64,000 nucleotides of DNA, taken from assembly GCA_947044365.1 (NCBI GenBank), contig OX345636.1:2748001-2812000 (forward strand), in the 5' to 3' direction. The notes under the pieces are model-generated. The model was not told the DNA's origin. It made no database searches and saw only the letters and a list, made by a program, of their open reading frames with translations. The position numbers and the translations under genes were made by a program. This DNA is from Petrosia ficiformis. Lineage: Eukaryota; Porifera; Demospongiae; Haplosclerida; Petrosiidae. This document shows, piece by piece, positions 22,641-35,700 of the stretch (its first letter is position 1; each line of letters begins with the position of its first letter).

Positions 22641-23345
22641 CAACAAAACCTGCAAACGTGACTTGCTACAACACTCCTCTTTGCACTCTACACGAACTGT
22701 AAACTTTTACATAATTAATTTTTCAGCGCATGCGCATAAAATCACTTCGCAGGCTATCTAGCAGTCTCAATGTGTTACTGTAAGTTTATACTATAACTGT
22801 ACCTGAAAGTTCTTTTTTGGTCTTTCGAGAATCCATGAGGATAAGTACTTTCTTTTTTTTTAAGTAATCGAAAATCTCTGACTCAGCACATAAACGAAAT
22901 TACAGCGGGGGTCCAAAGACTGAGACAGGGGTCCAAGAAAAAAATTAGTATTATTGGACCGTGGGTCCAAACGCAGAGGGGGTCCAATCACCGTCCGACA
23001 CTGGTAGACTATATATAGTATTTTTTTAAATATCGAAAGAATGTTTTCACACACAAAAATATTATTCAAATCAAAGTATATACAATAATAATTGTTCACA
23101 GGATTGATTACTGCTAGTTCCATAAACAGACAGCAAAAAAAAATAGCCCTTCACCATTTAAATTTTAATTATTTAATTAACACAATAAAAGTAAAACAAC
23201 TGAAAATATTGCAGAAAAAAAACAAAAATGAGTACAAGTACTTCAAAACATTTTATATAAACAATTAACACAATAAAAAGTAAAACAAACTGAAAATGTT
23301 GAAACAAAAAATCAAAAATTTAACCAAAAAATAAGTACAAGTACT
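22641..23345. other. Intergenic 3' flank of the minus gene
   Basis: Contains a short repeat with several GGGGTCCAA and TTGGACC motifs (22905-22995), probably a dispersed element fragment, and AT-rich DNA downstream of the minus gene's stop. Two adjacent near-identical AT-rich blocks around 23165-23340 repeat AACACAATAAAAGTAAAAC and AAGTACAAGTACTTCAA. Confidence 0.5.
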
Positions 23346-23710
23346 TCAATCGAAAGAGAAAGATGGGCAAGGAGAAAAGTCTTTCATTGAAATATACCTC
23401 TTGTGTATTTCAGGTGTTTCCAAATACTCAATTACTTTTTTGATTACATCTCTCCTTTTAAGTACTTCTAGCGCTTTTAGAATAACTTTCCATTTTACTT
23501 CTTTTGTTTCATTTTGAACCCAGTTTCTAAGAACCAATTCCAGCCTATCCTTGTCTGTATGTCTTCCATCTTTTTGGAGAGTAGCACGATCATCTGACGG
23601 AATCTCAAGTTCACATCCTAGTTCATTCCACGAGGCTGAAATATCCTTAACTAAACCTAAAATATCTTTCATTTCTGGTGGTTTCTCAAGTAAATCCCTA
23701 AATGATATAC
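23346..23710 (-). CDS. Terminal death-domain exon 2 (minus gene)
   Basis: Acceptor attatttatag|GTATATC, phase 1, stop TGA at 23346-23348. Helix pattern: MKDILGLVKDISASWNELG, CELEIPSDDRATL, RLELVLRNWVQ, VKWKVILKALEVLKRRDVI, then a tail ending FSFD. The WNELG...RNW...VKWK spacing matches the plus-strand death domain. Confidence 0.83.
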
Positions 23711-26700
23711 CTATAAATAATTATAGTAAAAAAAGAATTAATTAATTACTAATAATTATTATAATTATGTAATATTATTACTGTACAAAACCCTCACCAG
23801 AAGTATGAAGTGTTATTGGAAAACAATATAATAATAATTATTAATTTTACTGACAGAAATAATTGCAGTGTTAGTCACTAAAGTTACTATATCCAATTAA
23901 AAGTAGGTTTAAGTTATAATAATTATTATAATTATATGTGTGTGTTACACCAGTCCTAGTAAAAGAATACATTATGATAAATCTTAAAATAAGAAGAGCT
24001 CTTATAGAGCAGCATTATAATCAAAGCAGGTAGAAAGCGTTTTGTGTCTTTAAGGCTCTATTGTAAATGTTATATTGCTGAAGATAGATGTAATCTTGAC
24101 AGATTTTGAAGTTGTTGTCTCCAGTCTCATCACATCCTATCTCTTTAGTCTAGTCAATTCTCCAGTTTCCTTTCTCATGATTACTCACCTGCAAAAAGGT
24201 CTTGATGCCATTCATGACTGGAGTAGAATTATAAATATGCTAAAGCTAAATACTTATTGGGAATGCTCTGAAGATTAGTTGTAAATCAGTCCCTGCCACT
24301 CTATATTGATCAAGTAACAGTGAAGCATGTGGACTTCGTCAGATAAATACATTGAGCTGAAGTCCTCATACCAATAATGTAATTTCTAAGGTTAGCACAG
24401 TCAAATTGTTGAAACCATCATTTCCAAACATGACATATTTGTGTACGTAACACCTACATAAGCCTATGTACTTCCACATTTTGAATATTGTGATACCATG
24501 TTGATCCCATATAAGAGTATGGAGAAGTTTAGAGATAACACAACAGTCATTTGTTCGTATGACAAATCATAATTAAATAATTTTTTAACAAATATTAATA
24601 TTTAATGGTATAAGTTGTTGTTCTTGTAGCTTGTTGTTTTAACTATAAAAGATAATGGCTACAATACTAATAAGTATTATTGTTGTCTCTTTTATTTCAC
24701 TTAAAAGTGGTACGTGTTGCCAATGCAATGCAAAAAATGGGAAAATAAATAAAATAATAATATGATAGGTGGAGCTAGAAAGTGACCTTTAGGTTCGAGC
24801 CAGCACTCTATGTTGTAGCAGCCACAGTGAAATCAAGTGTAATTAGGATAGTGACTATCTTAATTGTACTTGATTTCAAGCAGGTTTCAAAAGCGAAACA
24901 AAGACAAGTTCTGTTCCATAATTATAATATTAACAATTTTGTTTTCCTACTAGCAGTCTTCTGAAAGGTGTAAAAGAGTAATCATTAAACTGAAAAGTTT
25001 TAAAGAAAGGCTATTGTTATTTTGAAGTTTGCTAGTATACCTTGTTTGATGCTCCAATGTTCGCAGTTTTGCTGGTAATAGACAGACAGAGACGTGCAAA
25101 ATGATTACAGTAACCATCTGTTCTGTCTTTGTGAGTGAGGCTTAATTCTTATAGAATTATAATTATTATGATTAGCATTATATATCAAAAGTATAGTTTA
25201 GTCTCTCATTGTACAATATAGATATATGGACAAGCTATGAGAAGACCAGGCTTATGGATTAAAATAAAATACAAGTGAAAGTATACAGTTATTAGTTATA
25301 CATTGGCAACCACCATTTTTATTACATAAAAAGCTTCACTATATAGTGTCTTATCTTCAATTGATACTTTCAGTGAGGCTTGGAGACCTCTATGCTCTTC
25401 ACTAGGGCATGCTAAAGCAACTTTACGGAATTGAATTGCAGTCAAAAATGAAAGATTAATGACTTAAAAGTTTTAATTGCTTGTTGTGGTTTGTGTTTAT
25501 CTTGATTGAGATGTCTCATAAACCATTCTAGAGCTAATTTAGCACTTTTTTCAGGTAAACAAAAACTTTCAATTTTGAAATTTCAATCCATAGCCTGGTT
25601 TCCTCAGAGACAGTCGCGTATTATTTCAAACTTACTGTCACTTTCCTCTATTGGTGTGTCTTGTGAAGGTTGTTGGTCATCACTGGGGATATCTAAAAGT
25701 AATAACAATATTCGTAAGTAGCTACATAATTATAAAATTGTTCCCATCTGATTGTTATCATTATTGTAACATGAGCAATTGTAATTATATACTATGTATT
25801 ATAATTTAAAGCTTATATGCTAATTAATATAATAACTTAATAAAATTATCGTAAAACAAAGTGAAGGGATATCAAGCACTTATACAAACACTTTGTATAA
25901 CTAATGATTATAGTGAAAGTATAAACTATAATATGCACCTTCTGTGCTATAAATACTATACAAACTTACTATCTTGTTCCTTTGGTGAAGAGTCTATGCT
26001 CTCATGTGGCATACCACGAAAGGTACCTGAAGTAATAATAGAAATTGTAAGTGGCTACTACAAAAAAATGGATGACTTCAATTTAATAAATAAGTGCTTG
26101 AATTGTAAACACCTTTTACAGAGACAAAAATATTATCACTGCAAGATTTGAACATTTGAAATGCAAATGGAAACTTAGATAGTTTGCTTTACTAAATGTG
26201 AATAATAGTCATTTTTATAACCTTTGGTATAGTCATTTGTTACAAGGTTAGAATTTTGAAATTAAATGTGGTGAAATGCAAGATGCAGTGCAACTATCAC
26301 TAAAAGGAATGAGAGATTTCCTGATGTGCATCAAGGAAAACCTCTAAGTACATAAATGTGACAAAAAATTGGTAGGATCCTTAATTAAGCAAATCACACA
26401 AATATGGCATGTTTCCATATTATCATAAGACACATGCTGTGTCTTGGTGTTTCTCATGGATTCTGCTATGCTTTTGTTATGTTTCCATTCAGGATTCCCT
26501 TGACATTGGATGATCGTTCATTGGTAGGAGTGAGTTCAATTGACATTAAGCTGATGCAAATTTGAGTATTAAGAATAGTTGTGGGTGATACCAGTAATTT
26601 TCATTTTGATACAATACCAAGTAGTTTGGGAATCAATATCAATGGTATCGAGTACAATACCAATACTTGACAATGCACATGGTTAGACAAGTGTTAAATT

Positions 26701-29700
26701 TTAGACAAATTCAGCTAAAAATGTGGAAGTGCTATGAAAATGTATCTGTTAAATTGGTGTGGCAGATTAAAATAGAGGTGTGGCAGACATGTAATATGGT
26801 ATCATAAACAACCGAAGTCTATCAATATTGTTGGAGAATTGTAAGTATCATAGATATCAAGTATTTTCGATATCGATCCCCTAATTAAGAATTTATTGTA
26901 ATTTTAACAAGAATATCCTGCAGCCTACTAGAGAGAAGCTCAGTTGCAATGAAGGATTAAATCTTCAATGAGTATAATAATAAAATTAATGTAAATCACT
27001 ATTTTTAAAAATAATCATTTAGCCAGTAGCTAAGTGTACCTAATTATAAAGGAAACAATAATTATTATGGAGATTGTGTTATCTGTGATATTACACTGAG
27101 CTCATCAGTTTTGATTTCAAGAAAAGACTTCCCTTTTGGATATCCTCTTTTGGCAATAAAGAATTCCTAGATATAAACTTTGTTCTCCAGCTATAGTAAG
27201 TTAGAAGTATGAATTGACGAAATCCCACCAGCATTGTCATAATAAAAAAAACAACTTTCTGTTGTAGATTTTGCTTGTTTTTATGGCCTGTAGGGCCATC
27301 CCTATGATTGCTTTCCCACGAGTTTGAACTATATATATATATATATTTATTTTCTAGTGTCCACTTACGTGAGTATGCGTTGTATACGTAGTTAAGGAAG
27401 TTGCGTCACTCTCGGGGGGCTCGGTCAATTAATGGGTGTGGCGCGTAATACAACGCGCTCTCAAACTCAGCAGAAAGAAAGCTGTTTGTAGCTTACATAG
27501 AAACTGGAACTACTAGCTAACTATTCTACCTGAAATATATTCCTAAAGTTCTACAAGGTCCTTTAAAAGGTATAGAGAGTAGATAATCAAAATAATAACT
27601 ATAATAGGCTGTTGTGTTTCAGGCATGATAAAGTCAGCCATGATTACTGAATGCTGGACACTATAAAGCAATCATAGGGATAATTTCTTTCTCTATATAC
27701 ACTTGTTGTTTGCGTTCATTGATTATAAATGAAGAATGTGTTTGGTAACATTTGTTAGACTTCTGTGTTTGTCATCAATTCACAGCAAGCAACATTAATT
27801 TAACCTAAGATCGAGTGAATATGAATCTCTTACACTTTTACTGTTGTTCAAATAAACAGCCAAGGTGGATCTTTGTTCATCATTATTGCCACATCTTAAA
27901 TTTGTGGTCAAAGCAACATTGATTATTACAGTGCAATGTAATATTATTATACCTTGAAGACTAGTTTCCACAGGAGCTGCTTCAGCGAAAGATTTCCTTT
28001 CACTGTCCTCTGTAGAAGAAACATATGTGTGGAATTCAAAATAATATATTTCTGCTCATTTTTCTATCATAACTATATTTATATGCATGGTTTTATCATG
28101 GTAAAATACTGATAATGCTACAGTATAATTATAATGCTGCAGAAATGTACATACCTCTGCTAGCAAAGAAAAGTAAAGAAAAATTAATAGTATGGTATAA
28201 CTGCATTTGAGTACTACTACTGTACAATACATTCTTCAGAGGTGGCTCAATCAAACTATTACAAAAACCATACCTTTCAAGTAAACTTCACCAATGTTGG
28301 AATGATAGTTAGATTCTTGTAGTCTTCCTGAAGCTATAGATTCTTTCTTTACAGCATCGTGTGTTCGGTCCAAAATGACACTAATCGGGAGAGGGAGTTT
28401 CATATTATTATGGAGATGAGAAGTCCATAGTCCTCCTCTCTGTTTGTCTCCTTCGGATTCGGAGGTTCTGGAAGTTGCATACGCAACCAGACAACCACCT
28501 GGAGCTTCGAGCTTAAATTTCTGGGGTTCTGGGAAAGGATCGTCAGGATCTTTTCTCATGGATTGAGTGGCCAAACAGCAATCAAAAAGAAGTATTCGAC
28601 AACGATATTTAAGGGTAGGGGAACGTTTATCCGAAAATGGTGAAACAATGGATTCTTCAATGTATACCTTTTCAAGATCACCTTGTTTTCGAAGCTGCAA
28701 TGGTAGAATGTAAGCACGACCGTTATGATCAATACCACCATGACCAGCAAAATAAAATGCTACAAACTGGTAACTGAGTGGATACACAAAACTGGGGGCA
28801 ATATTCAGCAAGGACAGTACTTCAGAGGCAGTTAGATTACTTTGAGACAAGACGGCAAAATTCAAGTCTTCAAATGTTGATTTCATGTTTCTTATGTCGA
28901 TATCAATCCCATTTGGACCAGATATTCCAATAATGAAAGCAATACCACTAGCATTAGGTTTTAGCTGACATTCCAAATCAACCAGTGTCCTGAATTTCTC
29001 CTGTTCTTTCAGGTTGCCTATAAGAAGAAAGGTTTATATTAAATTGTAAGTTTTGTCATATCAATTATTGGCAAAATAAAAGCAAGATAACACTCTTACC
29101 AGTAGTAGTTTCTTGCTCATTTGATACACCAGGTGACTGGTTGCTATTCCTCTCTAATTGAAAATGAGGAAAAATAATGATTCACTATAACATGTAGTAC
29201 AAAGTTTCATTTTCTGTGCAGAAGCTTGATAATTTTATATGAACATCAGCATTGATAAATACTACAAAAAGGATACCACACACTCGGCAAAATGTCATCA
29301 ATCTTGATGTTCACATATATTAGATATTAATCTGCATAGCTGGTATTACAGGCTTATAGCATTTGATAATTACAACAATGTCTAGGTTGCGATCAGTGAG
29401 TTTGGGGTACAGAAAGTGAACGATAGCTGAGATATCTATAGCAGAGCCACAATGTTGGAAATGGGAAGATTTGTCAAAACACGATCAGTGCTGTAAGGGC
29501 TAATAATTAATTAAAATGTAGACAAAACTCTATGATTGCTTTCCCATGAGTTCGAACTATATAATTATATATATATATTCTTGTATCACTTGGATGAGTA
29601 TGTGTTGTATACGTAGTTAAGGAAGTTGTGCCATTCTGGGGTGCTCAATCAATTAATGAGTGTGGCACATAATAGAACGCGCATTCTAGCTCCACAGACT

Positions 29701-32700
29701 TGTAGCTTACGTAGAAACTGCTAAATATACTGAAATATATTACTGAAGTTCTACAAGATCTTTAGGAGAGTACATAATCAAAATAATAACTATAAGAGGG
29801 TGTTGTGTTTCAGGCATGATAGTCAGCCATGATTACTAAATGCTGGACACCACAAAGGGGATACTTTTTTCTGTATATATCTTGTTTCTCGAATTTGTCA
29901 AAATCCTCTAAATTAGTACCTACATATAAAAGTTACCGGCAGTTCATAATTTTAAATAATTTATAATGAACCTATATATACACTATGTATAACATTATTT
30001 ATATTGGATATCACCATGTCTGTAGGTGTTATGGACAAATAACACTCGTGAGAAAATTATTGGTGGTAAGCACAACCCAAGACATGTTTATCATGGGAGT
30101 TATATGCTCATAACCTGTGCCAGAAAGGAGATATGTGATTTATAATTTGGTAATCATAAAATGTGTCACAAGAACACAATCAAGGTTCCTTTATGAGGCA
30201 AAGATAGGCATTTACAAGTGATTGCAAACCCCAATTTAATCCTTAAACGCAAACACTCGGTCCTATTAAAATGTAAAGTATTAACTGTGGTGTGAAGGTA
30301 TGTTTTGAGCATATAACTCTGGCTGAAAGGTTATTATGGTAATCTCTTACAAACCATGGTATAAAATCTCATACTATAATGTAATTATAATTATAATTAT
30401 AGATGTAGTACATAAATATACTCACCTTTTTTTAGATACTGGACAACATTGTCTTTCCCATTAGCTTTAGCTTTCCTTAATGGGGTAATACCTTTGTCAT
30501 CTTTACAGTCTGGATTAAACTCATATTCATTTATCAGCTCTTTCACTACATCCAGCCATCCATGATATGCAGCATAATGAAGAATAGTGATGTTGTTGTT
30601 ACTCTTCATTGTACGAGGATCTTCAATTTTCTTCAGTAATCTAAGAGCTTCCTCATGTCTACCACAGTTAAAAGCATCATAACACTGTGTCTCTACACAG
30701 ACAAAGTAACAAGAAGTGAAACATTTTTGCGTGCATTTCTAGAGTATTGCAACTACAAAAGGGTAATAAGTATTATAGCCTTTGATTGAGTGATCATTGA
30801 CACCAAAATGTATAACAAGTGTTGAGAATGTTGGTGGTTAACAGAGTTCCTACCCTGAGTTTTTAAAGATATTTATCCTAAACTCACAAATTTTCTATTT
30901 TTCTTACATTGTTAAAAGCAATCGTTCTGCAGATTGTGTGTCACTAACATAATGGTAAATAAACTAAATTATAGACTATAATAATTATTATGATATACAA
31001 AACACAATTAGTACATAAACGTAAACAGACACCAAATGTACCTATAGCTTCTTCCAGGTAAACCACAACAGATTGTTTTCCATTACTTCTAGCTTTGCTT
31101 AATGGGGTATTACCATCTTTGTCCTCACAGTCTGGATTAAACTGATGTTCAGTTATCAGCTCTTTTACTATATCCAGCCATCCATGATATGCAGCATAAT
31201 GAAGAACAGTGAAGTTGCTCTTACTTTTCACTGTACGGAGATCTTTAACTTGTTTCATTAATGTAAGAGCCTCCTCATGTCTACCTTCGTTAAAAGCATC
31301 ATAACACTTTGTCTCCGCCTCAGCTACAAATAACAAGAATTAAAATATTTCTGCTTGCATTTGTAGATAAAACAGACAATGTATTTAAAGTCTGGATGAA
31401 TTTATTATCTCCATCTGCAATACATAGTAGTACAGAATCAGTTGCAATTATGACAGTTTGCGCAACTCAAATATAGTAACATGTAATAACCTAACTCTAG
31501 ACTAGAATAAGAAAGGTTTACTTCACTAAACAAGATCTACAAAATATGAGATAACGATATGTTTGAACATTATTTAATAAGTATGCATAGTGTACATATT
31601 TAATAAGGTAGTTTCATTTGGGAAGGGAGGAGGATGGGTGGGTTGTTGCATAACAGAATGCATGCTAGAGCTCCACACACCAGCAGAAAGAAAGTACATT
31701 TTTAAAGTTCTACGTGAACCTTTAAAAATTAAGAAGAGTGAATAACTAATATACTAACTTCAACAGTCTGCTTTGTTTCAGACATGACAAACTAAAATTC
31801 ACTGTACAGTGAAAAGTACATTACCCATGCTTACTGAATGAAAGATGGGAATACAAAACAAACATAGAGATACCTTTCCTCCATATATCTTTCTATTAAG
31901 TCTAAATGCACAACGTTTGTTGGAAATAAACCTCAGAGAAATTTCTCACAGTATAAGTTATTGGCCTTTACAAAATGTTACAGTGTATTGGAGATGGCAC
32001 GCAATGTTAATATGATATATAATATGCAGAAAGGTGTAATTATCAATCTATCATGGCTGCTGCACAGCAAACATTTTAAATACTACAATTAGAAAAGGGT
32101 TATAAGTATTATTTGCATCTCATTGATACAGCCAAGAAAAATATTATTATACTATAAGTGCATAAACAGAAATACACAACAAATGTACCTATAATTTTTT
32201 CCAGGTAGTCCACAACATGTTGCTTTGCATTACTTCTAGCTTTGCTTAATGGGGTATTACCATCTTTATCCTCACACTCTGGATTAAACTGATGTTCAGT
32301 TATCAGCACTTTTACTATATCCAGCCATCCATGATATGCAGCACAATGCAGAAGAGTCAAGTTGTTTTTATTCTTCACTGTACGAGGGTCTTCAACTTGC
32401 TTCAGTAATCTAACAGCTTCCTCCTCTCTACCGTAGCTAAAAGCATCGTAGCACTGTGTCTCTACTTCAGCTACATAAAACAAGAAATGAAACATTTTTG
32501 CTTGCATTTGTAGATAAAACACATATGAAATATGATGTACAGATGACTTTATTACCTTGCTCTACAAAGCATACATGTATCTTATAAGTGACTCAATAAT
32601 ACAATGATAATTATAGCTCCAGAAACTCAAGGTTTATACAATTTACACAACTGAAATATAACAATCAGTAAAATGTAATAACATGACATTATACTAGAGT

Positions 32701-35700
32701 AAGGGAGGCTCTACTTCACTTTAATAAAACAAAGTGCAGAAATCCCTGCAATATTTATGCTCATTAATCTGTGTAAAGGGTTATATGAGGTGGCTCAGAA
32801 GCTGTGTGATAATATTTAAAGAAAAGATAATATTATCACTCCTATTCTATAACAGGTTATGAGACATTGTGAAGAGAATCCATGTTTGGGTATTGCATTC
32901 TTTATTTTATGGCCTATAGGGTTGTCCTTATGATTACTTTCCACAATGGATATGTGACTTGTGTCATGTATCCATTGTATACTGAGTTATGGAAGTGGCA
33001 TCAATCAGTGAATGTATGCTTGAGCTCTACAGACCAGCAGAAAAGAAGCTGATTGTAGCTTATGTAGGAACTAGAGCTAATTGCTGATTTAAATGAAATC
33101 AGTATATTCTGGAAGTTCTATGAGAACATTTAAAAGGTAAGAAGAGTGTATAATGAAAATAATAACTATAGTAGTCTGCTATGCTTCAGGCACGACATCG
33201 GCTTTGATACTGAATGACAACACCACAAAATAATCAGGTATTTTACAATAAGTCATATACATGGAGAAAGGCTACTTATGATTCTATCCTAGCTGATGCA
33301 CAGAAGCATTTTGAATATTGTAACTACAATAGGGGTACAAGTACTGATTGTATCTCATTGACATGGCTACTCAAAAAATTGTAGCTGGTTTATGTTATAG
33401 CCTCTGAAGATGTTGTGTGGTTAACACAAAGACAATTATAATTGTACAAAGTACATAAACAAAAATAGACAGCAAATATACCTATAACTGTTTCCAGGTA
33501 GTCCACAACATCTTGCTTTCCATTATTTCTAGCTTTGCATAATGGGGTATTCCCATCATTATCCACACAGACTGTATTAAGCTGATGCTCAATTATCAGC
33601 TCTTTTACTACATCCAGCCATCCATGGTATGCAGCACAATGAAGAATAGTGAAGTTGTTTTTACTCTTCACTGTACGAGGATCTTTAACTTGCTTCAATA
33701 ATCTTACTGCTTCCTCCCGTCTACCATTGTCAAAAGCATCATAACACTTCGTCTCTACTTCAGCTAAAGAAAGCAACATTTTTGTTTTCATTTATAGATA
33801 AAATGAAATTTATAAAGTGTGGATCAATTTATTACCTCCCTGAACCAAATACATATCAAAATGAAGAAATCTTTAGCTCAAGAAACTGAAGGTTTATGCA
33901 ATTTGCATGACTGAAATATTATAGAAACAGAGTAAAGGGGTCACATGAGGTGGCATAGAAACAATGTGAAATACTTAAGAAATATTGAAAGGAAAGGTAG
34001 TTAATTCATTTTATGAATCCCATTGCATAGCAGAGGTTATGAGACATCATAAATTGTATGGCATTGTATAATGTATTTTAAACACACGCAGGGTCATCAG
34101 TATGATTGCGTTTCATGTAATGGAATCATACATTTAATAATTTATTATTATAAACAACTTTGTTTGTTACATATGCATTTTTACATGATTAATGGACTCG
34201 TTTGGGGGGTTTGTGGCTTGGTGCTCAATATAAGGCATACTCAAGCTCTATAGACCACCTTATAAAGTTAATGAATGATAATTGTATACCACAAAACAAT
34301 AGTAGAGATACATTTTCCTCCATATACTAATTATCATCTTGTTACTAATTATATAAGAATCACATATCTTGGGAAACATTGACCTCATCACGCAGTATGC
34401 ATTTACAAATTTTGCTGTCTATCGGAGATGCAGGAGTAGTATGATACAATACATAGAGCAAAGTATATGAATATATCCTTGCTGATGTCCAGCAACATTT
34501 TGAGTACTGCAACTGCAAAAGGGTTATAATTATTGTTTGTATCTCAATGATATGGTTTTTAACTATTCTAGTACACATATAGCCTTTGAGGATATGCTGT
34601 GGCACAGACTATATATTATTACATCATGAAAATTGTATACTAAGTGTATAAACAATACTAGACAACATATGTACCTATAAATGTTTCCAGATAGTCCACA
34701 ACAGTATGTTTTCCATTACTTCTAGCTTTGCTTAATGGGGTATTACCATTTTTATCTTCACACTCTGGATTAAACTGATGTTCAGTTATCATCTCTTTTA
34801 CTACATCCAGCCATCCATGATATGCAGCACAATGAAGAAGAGTGAAGTCATTTTTACTCTTTACTGTACGGGGATCTTTAACTTGCTTCAATAATGTAAG
34901 AGCTTCCTCCCGTCTGCCATAATTAAAAGCATCATAACATTTCGTCTCTACAGCAAACAAAGGAACAAAAAGTGAAACATTGTTTTTATAACTTTCAAAA
35001 AAAGTATTATAGAGGTTATTTGTTAGTGCTATTGTAGAAAGGGGGTGTGATTGGCATGCATTGTACGGTGTAGCAGGGTGTGTGTCCATATGAGAGGAGA
35101 TGTAACAGTAGTGAGTTCGATGACAGGTCAGTGGGACTGTGGCTGCTGTCACAGTATATAGTAAATGTCCGCAAACCAGGGGTATCCGTTAAGAGGTAAT
35201 ATATTTTTGGCATTTTTGCAAAATGTGCAGAGATATTTTACATTTGTTAAATTATCCAATATATCTCTGCAAATGTTCTGCAGATCATGTTGTGCTAAAT
35301 ATTGATAGATAATCTGAAGATTGACAATTATGGGTTCTAATCTATAGACTATAATGTTATCACATACTGAGACAATAAATACATATCAAACAGAAATAGA
35401 CAACAAATGTACCTATAAGTGTTTCCAGGTAGTCCACAACAGGTTGTTGTCCGTTACTTCTAGCTTTGGTTAATGGGGTATTACCATCATCATCCTTACA
35501 GTCTGCATCAAACTGATGTTCAGTTATCAGCTCTTTTACTACATCCAGCCATCCATGATATGCAGCACAATGAAGAATAGTGAAGTTGCTTTTACTCTTC
35601 ACTTTACGAGGATCTTCAACTTGCTTCAATAATCTAAGAGCTTCCTCTTGTCTACCATCTTTAAAAGCATCATAACACTTCGTCTCTACTTCAGCTAAAG

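Noticed and set aside
28142..28160. A five-base micro-exon between paracaspase and linker a
   Set aside because: It would break the phase (1 to 1 is already satisfied by direct joining) and has no support beyond AG and GT.
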